From assembly GCA_023014485.1 (NCBI GenBank), contig JAJOZX010005620.1:213501-277500 (forward strand): a stretch of DNA of 64,000 nucleotides, written 5' to 3'. The notes beneath the pieces are model-generated. The model saw only the letters and a list, made by a program, of their open reading frames with translations. It was not told the DNA's origin and did not search any database. Shown here piece after piece: positions 53,217 to 63,600 of this stretch; position 1 is the stretch's first letter, and each line of letters opens with the position of its first letter. The DNA comes from Bathynomus jamesi. Lineage: Eukaryota > Arthropoda > Malacostraca > Isopoda > Cirolanidae. The position numbers and the translations under genes were made by a program.

Positions 53217-55843
53217 ATGATTTATGTTCTTATTGTTGGCATTGTAATGCGTACAACATGGAAACGAGCCGTGACCGGGATCGAAGGGGAATATAAACCT
53301 GGTAGTGAAAAGCGTAAGGATAAGAAGCGCAGAGAAGAGTTCCTTGCGACGGTGCCGAAACTGACTAATTGGATTAAATCACCAGCAACTAAGTCGACCC
53401 CTTCAGCAGGCCCACCAGCTGCCTCCGCTACTTCAGCAGCTGCGTTTTCAGAAGACGCGTCTACGTCAGTGCGTTCAGCAAGCCCAGCAGCTGCATTTTC
53501 AGGAGACTCGTCTACGTCAACCTCTTCAGCAGGCCAACCAGTTGCCTCCGCTACATCAGCAGCTGCGTCTTCAGAAGACCCGTCTACGTCAGTGCATTCA
53601 GCAGGCCCACCAGCTTCAGGACATGCAATTAATGACATTGGTTTTTGGCCACAAGTGCTGACCGATGACTTTAGAGAGTTCTTGATAGAGCGGGGAACAT
53701 CAGATTGCCGAAATTATGATAACGACTTCAGTAACTCTTCAACTGCTGAAAGTGGTACAACACGCCGATGTACGAAGACATTATTTATTAAGAAACATAG
53801 CCTGACGAATAAGAGGATTGAGGTGTCATGGCTGTGCTATTCTGAGTCCACAGGCTGTGTTTACTGCTTTGTCTGTAAATTAATGTCGAGGGCGGACAGC
53901 AAGTTCACAATCGGGTTCAACGACTGAAAGCATGGTAGACACACGGAAAATGTGAACAACATATGGAGTCGATGAGATATTTGTTGGTTAGAAAGTCTGT
54001 CTCCGGCCGTGTTGATTCGAAACTGGTGAACCAGTTTGAAAAGGAGTGCAACTACTGGCAGGAAGTTTTGCGGCGCTGTGCCGATGTTATCAAATATATC
54101 ACGTCACGAGGACTAGCAATTCTTGGACACGACTCCCGTTTCGGTTCACCAAACAACGGCAACTATTACGGAATTTTGAAACTTTTAAGTAAGTATGACA
54201 GTTTTCTAGCTGCGCATATAAGCGAGCATGCCAACAAAGGTAGCGGACACACCTCGTATCTCTCTCATTTCATTTGCGAGGAACTCATAATGTTGATGGC
54301 CGATAAAGTACTTCAGACGATTATCCGAGAAATCCAGCAGTCAAAATACTACTCTCTATCCGTCGACTCTATGCCTGATGTTTCCCACACCGATCAACTG
54401 TGCTTCACCGTCCGATATGTGGTTGAGTCTGGGTCCGTCGAGCGATTTCTACAGTTCATACCTATGAACACACATACAGGGAAAGGAATCGCCGACATGG
54501 TCCTCAACTTTCTGGAGACGCATGGCATTCGAATTAGAGGCTGCAGAAGACAGTCTTATGATAACGCAAGCAATATGGCAGGGAAATACAACGGCGTAAA
54601 GAGCCACATCAAGTCAAAATCCCCGTATGCTGAGTTTGTGCCATGCATGTGCCACTCACTAAATCTTGTGGGTAAATCAGCAGTGGACAGTTGCACAGCA
54701 GCCGTTGAATTGTTTATGCTCATTCAGAATGTCTACACGTTTCTCGTCTCCTCGACATACCGATGGCGTCGACATGTAGAGGTTCTCGATAGTAGTTCCC
54801 GTAATGAGAAACTAAAGGTCGACAAAGGTCTCTCCGATACCCGCTGGTCAGCTAGATCAGATGCCGTCCAATCTTTAACCGAAGGCTACGCCGAGAATAT
54901 CGTGGTACTGGATGAGCTAGCAGCAGATACCAGCCAAACTACGGAAGCCAGGATCGAAGCCAGGGGATTGTCTAAACAGCTTCAACAACTCGAAACAGCC
55001 ATTTTATTGGTTTTATGGAACACTATTCTCGAATGATTTCAAAAAACGAATGCATCTCTGCAAAAACAAGGAATGTCGTTAGACTCAGCCACCCTCTTGC
55101 TGAAATCACTACTGCAATTTGTTGAAGATCTCAGATCAAGATTTGACGAATTCGAGGACCAGGGCATCGAAAAGTTTGGTCATCGAGTATACAAGGAATC
55201 GACTCAACGCACAAAGAAGAGAAAGCGCCATCATGACGAAATCGGAACTGCCGAGGATACGAACCTGACACCAAGAGATTCATTTCGGACCACTGCATTT
55301 CTACTGGTAATTGATAAACTGTGTACCACTCTGAACACTCGTCTAGAAGCGTACACTGTCCTGCAGAAAAGACTTGGATTTTTGTATTTCCTTCTAGTCC
55401 TGGACATCGACAGTCTTCGACGGTCAGCTGAACATCTAATAGAATGTTATCCGGCTGATCTGGAGAAAGAGCTGGTAACAGAAGTTGTGCAGTTCGCTGC
55501 CCTAATGAAACTCACTGAAAGTGAAACAGAATACCAGACGGAACGTGAAGACGTGTGCAACAGATTTTATCGGCATATGAACACAAACGAACTGAAAGGA
55601 ACATTCCCAAACATGGAAATAGCAATGAGAATATACCTGTGTATGTTTGTCACGAACTGTTCTGATGAACGTTCATTCCCGAAACTCAAACTGATTAAAA
55701 ATTACCTTCGCTCCACAATGGGCCGGGAGCGCCTTTCGTCCCTAGCGCTGTTGAGTATAGAGCATGAGGTATTGCAGTCGGTGAGTTTCGAGGACACAAT
55801 CACGCAGTTTTCCAAACAAAAAGCCAGGAAGCGTCCTATGTAA
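53217..55843 (+). pseudogene. hAT transposase with TTF-type finger and DUF4371 region
   Basis: The N-terminal part (53217-53927) has an Ala/Ser/Pro-rich tandem repeat (ATSAAASSEDPSTSV-like) then FWPQVLTDDFREFLIERG and LCYSESTGCVYCFVCKLM, a TTF-type zinc finger. The core (53963-55036) shows YYSLSVDSMPDVSHTDQL (first Asp), GCRRQSYDNASNMAGKYNGV (second Asp) and CMCHSLNLVGKSAVD (C-x-x-H). The C-terminal part (55073-55843) ends FPNMEIAMRIYLCMFVTNCS DERSF-like, holding the catalytic Glu in the dimerisation domain. Lesions: TGA at 53925-53927 where homologues have Trp, a one-base shift near 53960, and TGA at 55034-55036 consistent with a C-to-T change at CGA. Codon use is more GC-rich than the flanks. 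Confidence 0.88.
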
Positions 55844-55894
55844 TATTCATTACAAATCTACACTCTATCTACAGTACAGTAAGCTGTACAGTTT

Positions 55895-56180
55895 AGCTGT
55901 TTATTAAGTGCATTACAACTGTGTAGCTGTTTATTAAGTGCATTACAATAACTGTGTAGATGTTTATTAAGTGCATTACAACTGTGTAGCTGTTTATTAA
56001 GTGCATTACAATAACTGTGTAGATGTTTATTAAGTGCATTACAACTGTGTAGCTGTTTATTAAGTGCATTACAATAACTGTGTAGATGTTTATTAAGTGC
56101 ATTACAACTGTGTAGCTGTTTATTAAGTGCATTACAATAACTGTGTAGATGTTTATTAAGTGCATTACAACTGTGTAGCC
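55895..56180. repeat. 63-bp minisatellite made of two sub-units
   Basis: The unit is a 30-base and a 33-base sub-unit differing at a few positions (GTAGCTGTTTATTAAGTGC against GTAGATGTTTATTAAGTGC, with an extra TAA). About four and a half units lie between the hAT gene and its right terminus. Frames through it on the minus strand are by-products. Confidence 0.95.
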
Positions 56181-56739
56181 TTCTAGTATAGCTGTATACA
56201 CTGTATGTGTACATAGTTAAGTTACAGTCTTTAATATCACATTAATAAGCCGAATGGCTTCCGCATGTGTGTTTTGTGTGTGTTAAAAAAATATATCTGT
56301 TATGTGCATTACAAAATATTGTCATTCATTAACACACTAAAATAATACATCCCGAGAAATAGTTTGCCCAAGGCCCCGCACACTGTAAATGCGCCCCTGG
56401 GCAGTTGTATCATATGTGGCTATTGAATCGTGTTTACAAACTAACAATAATAAATCGATACTTTAATTTGAATTTGATAACATTGACATTCCATTCATGA
56501 GGGCTATTAAATGCAATTCACTATTGCGTGTTAGTGGCAACAACTAAATTTATATTTTCTAGGTTTCTTCATCGTTCCCAAATATCATTGGGGGTGCAAA
56601 TTATTGTGCAATATATCGTTCTTAAGAAAACAACATTTATATAGTTAATAATAGTAGCTATTAGAATTTATGTGGTATGGCTGCCATTTGTAAGTTTATC
56701 TGTAGTTTCAAAATACGTGTGAAGGCACATAAACAAATA

Positions 56740-56910
56740 TCAAATATAATTAGTTACTTGTAACGTCGTTACATGTATCGAGTAACGGTAACTCTTTAAG
56801 GATTTTCAAAAGTAACGATGTAACGATAACGCCGAGTACATTTTCGACGTGTAACGAGTAATGGTAACGCCGCCCAATTTAATGTAACGGTGCCCATCAC
56901 TAAATGTAGG
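56740..56910. mobile_element. Fragment of a TAACG-rich element with GTGATGGGCA end
   Basis: The stretch repeats TAACG, AACGTAACG-like motifs on both strands and ends GGTGCCCATCACTA. This end resembles the GTGATGGGCA termini of some hAT MITEs. No matching left terminus was found, so it is a partial copy. Confidence 0.45.
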
Positions 56911-56929
56911 GAATGGGTGGACAACAGTT

Positions 56930-57942
56930 AGTAAAAGGCGTTTGCGTCAGAAAAAGAAACCGGACTCTGGAAACCCCCCTCCAACCAGAAGAGAACCACG
57001 GCTAGGGCTAGCAACAAATACAGCAATTAAGGCAATGAAAATATCTCGACAGGCCCATGTATTTGCCTCCCGTTTCCCACCTGACCAATCTGCTTCAGAA
57101 CTAGAAGAATACCTGCGTGAAATGACGAAAATTGGGACTACCTACTCCAAATTAACCAGTAAACGACCAGATACCGACAGCTCTTTCTACATTAACCCTT
57201 TCACTCACTGGGTAGACAATTGTGTAGCTGAAAAATAAACCATATTGATTCTTATACAACCACACATAAAGGCAAATTTCTTTTTTACCCTATGTCATAA
57301 TTCGTGAGCGAAAGGGTTAAGGCAGAATGTGAGGACCCCTCTGTATTTATGGGGCCAGACGTCTGGCCTGAAGGAATCTACTATAGTTGGTATAACATGA
57401 ACTTCAGGAAAAACTCAGTCCACAAAAATACGGGTAAACAGACTCTAACATGCAATCGCAGGGAGACACCCAGTGAGAACAGTGATAGAGTGAATAAAAT
57501 AATGACCCAGTTTCACAAACTCAGTGTCAGTAGCTATAACTGTAGAGGCCTCAAAGTCAATGCTAACAGTAAGATCAATAAACTTTTATTTGCACATGAC
57601 ATTCCTTGCTTTCAGGAAATTTGGCTCTCTAAACAAGAGTGCAAAAATTTAAACAATATTAAGCCTAACTTCAGGGGAATAGCTAACTCACCCAATGATG
57701 ATAGTGAAGTTATTACTGTGGGCAGATAGAATAGGAAGGAAGGTGTAGCTATAATGTGGCACTCACAGCTGGATAGGTTTATAGAGCCCATTAATTATGA
57801 ATATGCATGTGTTGTAGCCATAAAACTAACTATTGATAAAAATGTACATGAAATATGTACCCTTTCCAACAAAAGTTTGGATAGGACAGTCACATTGGTG
57901 CAAACTAAGCTATATTATGATGTAATTACTTGTATTTTCTGA
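56930..57942 (+). pseudogene. LINE 5' region: end of ORF1-like protein and endonuclease start
   Basis: The frame at 56942-57238 reads KKKPDSGNPPPTRREPRLGL, KISRQAHVFASRFPPDQSAS and PDTDSSFYI. It is interrupted by a piggyBac MITE, then resumes KAECEDPSVFMGPDVWPEGI, the usual end of an invertebrate LINE ORF1. From 57517 KLSVSSYNCRGLKVN starts an apurinic-type endonuclease: CFQEIWLSKQEC (catalytic E in QEIW) and, after a stop at 57727, EGVAIMWHSQLD. The sequence ends near 57940 in a non-LINE context, so it is 3' truncated. No RT is present here. Clade resembles the pieces at 44.2 and 46.9 kb but they cannot be joined. Confidence 0.75.
57196..57316. mobile_element. piggyBac-type MITE inserted in LINE ORF1
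   Basis: It is 121 bp with ends CCCTTTCACTCAC and GTGAGCGAAAGGG. TTAA flanks it on both sides (57192-57195, 57317-57320). TTAA targets are specific to piggyBac. Excluding it and one TTAA makes the surrounding LINE frame continuous (FYI to KAECEDP). Confidence 0.9.
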
Positions 57943-57949
57943 AATTTGA

Positions 57950-58360
57950 AATCAGGTATTGATCCTATCGTTTTCATATTTAACAAAGAAAGTAACTATT
58001 TTATTCACACATTTATTGATTTCATGCATACAATTATTTAGTGCATACACGTTTAAAAGTATAACATATCTCTGAATAACGAAATCAATGGAAAAGATCC
58101 AAATGAAACTCCCACGTATAAGGCAAGTCAAACAGATCCAGAAACAGCTAGATCAGTTGAGACAGAAGAAACGCACATCTGTTTAGCATATATAAATTTT
58201 AAACAGGATGATCGCATGGAAAAATAATTGATAACACCAGTACACATTTGAAAACTTGTCGATCGATTTTTACAAACTAGTTGGTGATTCTATATAATTT
58301 GAGTGCGCTGATCTCAAACATATAGTTAGTTTTTCCCTATCACGTATGGTTTTCTTACTA
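57950..58360. other. No recognised feature
   Basis: AT-rich spacer without coding potential or visible repeat. Confidence 0.5.
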
Positions 58361-58597
58361 CAGGGTGTGTCATAAATCCCCCATTTATCCCCAAATGTGA
58401 ACCATCTTATCGAGACCAACATTGGATTGCACATGCTAAACCATAAATTTTGTTGTTATACACTACAGTAACGCTTACATAATAATGTAGGGTAAATATA
58501 TATAACAACCAGTCCCGTTCCCAGCAAAATACTCTCTCCCCTCACATCAATGGATGGTTAACATTTGGGGACAGATGAAGTATTACAACACCCCTTG
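58361..58597. mobile_element. Mariner-type MITE
   Basis: Left CAGGGTGTGTCATAA with CCCCAAATGT, right inverse ACATTTGGGGACAGATGAAG and ACACCCCTTG, each bordered by TA. No coding capacity in 237 bp. Termini resemble mariner ends (CAGGGTGT). Confidence 0.65.
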
Positions 58598-58801
58598 TAG
58601 CACGAAATCTTTAGGTGATAGAGTAAAACCTAATTAAAGCAGAATTAAATAGCTCCTAGCTCTTGGACAAGCATATTGCTTGTTTATGAAAGAATAAAAA
58701 AATAACTGAAAGAAACAAAATATATTTACCTTCTTTACTTGCAAACATTTCAGGACTTATTCCAAAGACTTAAGACTACGAAGGTAGATCTGACTAATGA
58801 C

Positions 58802-59355
58802 CAGTGGTGTAGTGCTAAATAAAGAAGTGAGGGAACGCATTTTGAAAGTGTTACTCAGATGCGGGGGGGGGGACAATGGCGAGCGCGGCGAGCCCATACA
58901 GCTGGGGGTCCGAGGGCACTGTAAGCCCCCCGGGAAATCTTTTGAAATCTGACCAATTTCAGGGATATTTTGAGGTTATATGCACTGGATATTAGGATAT
59001 ATTCCAAGGTTGAAGATGCAGTATTTCCAGTGTCATTAGATATACGACATCCAGTACGATCAATAAAAATAGCTAACAACTGGAATGATTAACTAAAAAA
59101 AAGTTAACAACTGGTACGCCGTGGTGACTGTTTCACCAGATCTTTATAGGCTAGCATTGCCTCAGTCGAAGCTAAAAGAAATGAAGCAGTTAATGATTCT
59201 TTCTCATATTTCTTCTAGGGGTGGGAATTAAAATTTCATGACGTTAGAGATTTGTAAGTTCGGATTTATTTGAAATAGTGAGGGAACGCCGTTCAGTCTA
59301 CCAAAAAAAGTAAGGGAACGCCGTTCCCACGCGTTCCCACAGCACTACACCACTG
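58802..59355. mobile_element. hAT MITE with perfect 8-bp duplication
   Basis: It begins CAGTGGTGTAGTGCTAAATA and ends CAGCACTACACCACTG, flanked by CTAATGAC at 58794-58801 and 59356-59363. Inner AGGGAACGCCGTTC motifs repeat near the right end. A run of ten G at 58862-58871 is present. No coding capacity. Confidence 0.92.
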
Positions 59356-59363
59356 CTAATGAC

Positions 59364-60201
59364 GACTAAACCGGTGCTTCTTTGATGTTTTCTTATGCTG
59401 TGCGTTAGGCTGATCTCGTTGCAGACACCAGCAGTAATCCGCCATCATATTTGTATGCCATCTTCCTTGATATCTTCTTTCCATGGTTTTGATGTCCTGG
59501 TGAAATCGTTCCCCTTCCTCCTTACTGGCATCTCCGAGATTTTCGGGAAAACGGTCAAGATGCGGAAATAAGAAGTGAACTTTCAGGCTCATGTTGCAGC
59601 CTACGTAAGGCGCTAAACTTTTTAAGCATATTTTCCACCAGTCTTTCATAATTTTGGCTTTTTTAGTTTCCCAAGAAGTTTTCAGCAACATCTTTGAAAC
59701 CAAGCCATGCTTCTTTTTCTTTATTGGTCATTGTGTTCAGGAAATGATCGTCTGTCAATAACTTTCTAATCTGAGGACCTATAAAAACACCTTCCTTTAT
59801 TTTCTGGTAGCTAATCTTTGGATATTTTGAACAAATGTACTTGAAACACTCACCTTCTCTATTCAATGCTTTGACATACTGCTTCATCAAGCCTAACTTA
59901 ATGTGCAAGGGTGGTAGGAGGATTTTATTTGGTTCAACTAGATGTTCATGTAAAATGTTCTTTGATCCTGGGGTAAGATTCTCTCTAGGAGGCCAAGTTT
60001 TCCTCTTCCAGTGCTGGTCACGTGCTCGACTATCTCATTCGCAGATGAAACATGGCATCTTAGTGTATCCTGATTGCTGCCCAAGTAACATGCAAAGGAC
60101 TTTGAGATCCCCACACAATATCCATCTGTGATTTTGATACTGAATTTTTTCCAGAAGCAGTTTCATGTTATCATAGGTCTCTTTTAAATGAGTAGAATGG
60201 G
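59364..60201 (-). pseudogene. Unclassified transposon-like gene, copy 2, C-terminal part
   Basis: It carries the same blocks as the gene at 38062-39849 but with different sequence: LPPLHIKLGLMKQYVK-type (MHIKLGLMKQYVKALNREGE at 59908), EGVFIGPQIRKLL, EAWLGFKDVAENFLGN, then after a frame change VGCNMSLKVHFLFPHLDRFP and LGDASKEEGERFHQDIKTME, MMADYCWCLQRDQP. Upstream text to 60200 is decayed and is cut by the second Gypsy element. It ends near 59370, beside the hAT MITE. Two diverged copies in one window support a mobile, multi-copy family. Confidence 0.7.
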
Positions 60202-60436
60202 TGTAATGAGTCTTTACTAATTATTGTTTTCTGTGTAACAAGTCTTTACTAATTATTGTTTTCTGTGTTTCAGATCTATGCTATGTTTATGTTGAATAAA
60301 GCCTCAAATTGGCCTTTACTTTATCTCTAGCCCGCTAACAAACGCGGCACCACAATTTATTCAACATTTCAATCAGCCATTCAGTCGGCCTTTCAGATAC
60401 AGCAAGCAAATATTCATCCAGTAATCTTACTATATC

Positions 60437-60655
60437 ATGGAGAAGGTGATTCGCCAGGATAAATTTATTACTTCTCCGAATTCTCCCCAAGCTGGGAAAC
60501 TATGGAAATTATGGTCGCGCGGATTCAAATATTTCTTGAGTACTATCGCCGAACACAACCCCAATAAATTGGAGGTTCTATTCATACATATCGGCCCCGA
60601 TGTCGCTGATATCATTCAAGACTGCTCTACTTATGAGATGCCATGGCAGCCTTAG
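60437..60655 (+). pseudogene. Gag N-terminal part of the second Gypsy element, before a frameshift
   Basis: The frame starts MEKVIRQDKFITSPNSPQAG and continues KLWKLWSRGFKYFLSTIAEH, LEVLFIHIGPDVADIIQDCS, then is lost at TYEMPWQP. The continuing frame is one base away, at about 60636: ATG at 60643 (MAALEATYVKKP). A single-base indel therefore separates Gag's first 67 residues from the rest. It may be a real lesion or a sequencing error. Confidence 0.75.
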
Positions 60656-63600
60656 AGGCCACCTACGTCAAGAAGCCAAACGAGGTATGCGCTCGCCACC
60701 TGTTGTCCACCCGTCACCAAAAGCCCGAGGAAACCCTCGATGAGTACTTGCAAATTCTTCAACAACTAGCCAATGACTGCAACTTCAAATCGGTTTCCGC
60801 CGACGAAAACAGGAGTTCATCTGTGAGAGACGCTTTCATCCGAGGAATTAGAGATAGCGCCATCCGCCGCTTACTCGAAAATGACACACTCTCACTGGAA
60901 AAGGCTATCGTCCAGGCTCGAACATTAGATCAGGCCCAGAAAAACTCAGAATCGTACCTCACTCATTACGGTGCTGTTGCAGCCACTGGCTCTCGCCACG
61001 AACCGTCGCCGACTACTGACTCTGCCCGGCCTGCCTGCGTCCAAGGAGACGATCTCCCAAACTCTTCAGCCGCTACGAATTTCGACAACAAAGCCGCTCT
61101 GTGCTTCTTCTGCGGGTCTCGACGCCACCCACGAAGCAGGTGTCCGGCAAAGGATTCTATCTGTGCGAAATGTGAAAAGACCGGCCACTGGGCCAAAGTC
61201 TGCCGCTCAAGTACTTCCTCGGCACGTCAAAAACAGGATAAAACCACAGCGTCTCATTCAGCCGCAGCATTAGCGACCATTAGTACCACTCTATCGTGTA
61301 GCTCCTCCATGCCTACCAACTCAACAGTCGATATCCTCGTCAACGGCCGTTCGTGTCTCGCCTTGTTGGATACTGGCAGCTCGGACAACTTCATTCGTGA
61401 GGATCTAGCCAAACACTTAGAGCTGCCCATTCTTCCGCACTCGGGCGTCGTATCAATGGCTTCGCCTAATCTATCCGCAGCCATCTCAGGTCGATGTACA
61501 GTGAAGGTTACGATGGGAGACCGCGACTACGAAAAGCTCGAACTATCCGTCTTGTCGGATCTGTGCGCTGACATAATACTCGGTACCCCATTCTTAATCA
61601 GACACAAGGAATTGAACATCAATTTCGGAGGTCCGGAGCCAGCACTCCATATATGCGGCCTTACTCGATCAAGAATTTCAGCCCCACCACTATTCGGCAA
61701 CTTAACTGCCGATTGTCGTCCCATCGCCACGAAGTCCAGACGATTTTGCTCTGAGGACAAAATTTTCATTGGGAAAGAAATCGAAAAGCTACTCAGGGAT
61801 GAGATAATTGAACCCAGTAACTCACCCTGGCGTGCTCAAGTAGTCATCACATCTACCGAAACAAAAAAAAAACGCATGGTAATCGATTTCTCTCAAACCG
61901 TCAACCGATTTACCATGCTAGATGCATATCCTCTTCCGCGAATCGATGATATAGCCAACAAAGTCTCACAACACAAATACTACAGCGTAATTGATCTGTC
62001 AAGCGCATACTACCAGGTAGAAATCGATCCGTCTGAACGACCTTTCACAGCATTCGAGGCTGACGGAAATCTATACCAATTCAGAAGGATCCCTATGGGA
62101 GTAACTAACGGAGCCGCGGCCTTCCAGCGCGTCATGAACGAATTCATATCCTCGAACAACTTATCATCAACATACGCCTACCTCGACGATCTCACCATCT
62201 GCGGAACCACTTGGGAAGAGCACGATGAGAACCTTCGACATTTCTGGGAAGCCGCTAAACGAGTAAATCTGAGTCTAAACAAGGAAAAATGCAAGCTTTC
62301 GATGACATCAGTGCACCTGCTCGGATATTCTATCTCTCATGGCGTATTGCGGCCCGATCCCGAACGCCTCCGGCCACTACAAGAACTTCAAACTCCTCGC
62401 AACAAGTCGTCTCTACAACGCGTAATCGGACTATTCGCATACTATGCTAAATGGATTCAGAACTATTCCCTCAAGATCAAACCTCTGCTCAACGTTTCAT
62501 CATTCCCATTAACTCGCGAGGAAGTATCAACGATCCAAACACTCAAAGATGATATCTCGAAAGCTGTCGTCGGTTCAATCGATGAAGAACTGCCGTTCAC
62601 TGTGGAGACGGACGCTTCCTCTTCAGCAATCGGAGCCACCCTCACCCAGAACGGCCGCCCGGTGGCGTTCTTTTCTCGCGCTCTGAATAACACAGAACGT
62701 CGCCATCACATCGTTGAAAAGGAGGCATACGCTGTAATCGAATCCATTCGCAAGTGGAAGCACTTCTTAGCTTATCGACACTTTACTGTCGTCACCGACC
62801 AGCGGAGCGTATCTTTCATGTTCGATGGAAAAGCTACTGGTCGTATTAAGAACGATAAGATTCTCCGTTGGCGTGTAGAACTAGCCGGCTACTCATTCAC
62901 AATAAAATACAGACCGGGCCCCGAGAACCGAGCCGCAGACGCATTGTCGCGATCCTTTTGCGCTGCTACTCCAAGAATATCCCTCGCCCAGCTGCATGTT
63001 AATCTGATACACCCAGGAGTCCGCCGAATGACTCATTTTGTGAGAGCTAGGAACCTACCATTCTCAGTGGATGACATCAAACGAGTTACGTCGGAATGCC
63101 AAACATGCGCTAAATGTAAGCCACAGTACTATAAACCAGAAGTTAGTCACTTAATACGGGCCATGTCCCCGTTTGACCGACTTAACATCGACTTTAAAGG
63201 CCCGCTTCCGAGCGCAACTTCGCGACCTTACATCCTAACAGTAATCGACGAGTATTCACGCTTTCCTTTTGCCTTCCCGTGCCGTGATACGAACACGTCA
63301 ACCGTTATCGCCCGTCTCACCGAGTTATTTTCTACCTTCGGAACTCCCTCTTACATCCACACAGATCGAGGGACATCGTTTATGTCTTCGGAACTAAAAC
63401 TGTTCCTAACTAAACATGGTATCGCGACTAGTCGCACAACGCCGTATCACCCCCAAGGAAACGGGCAATGCGAACGTTACAATGGAATCATCATGAACAC
63501 CATCAAACTAGCCATAGAAGATCGCGGGTTGCCGATGTCGCAATGGGAGTCCGTCCTACCAGACGCGCTGCACTCGATTAGATCGCTGCTGTGTACGGCC

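Larger units (their letters stand above)
52962..56399 (+). mobile_element. hAT element of TTF/DUF4371 type, nearly intact
   Basis: It begins CAGGGCCGCATTTAGGGGG and ends GTAAATGCGCCCCTG, with perfect 8-bp duplications GGCAGTTG at 52954-52961 and 56400-56407. It is 3438 bp long and encodes an almost complete transposase broken by only three visible lesions. A 63-bp minisatellite lies after the gene. Termini of the form CAGGG-x-CGCATTTA are common in animal hAT elements. Confidence 0.93.

Noticed and set aside
53222..53638. Minus-strand 138-residue frame (DVDGSSEDAAADVAEATG type)
   Set aside because: Complement of the repetitive N-terminus of the hAT transposase.
55858..56214. Repeat proteins (HLHSYCNALNKQ type) on the minus strand
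   Set aside because: By-products of the 63-bp minisatellite whose period is a multiple of three.
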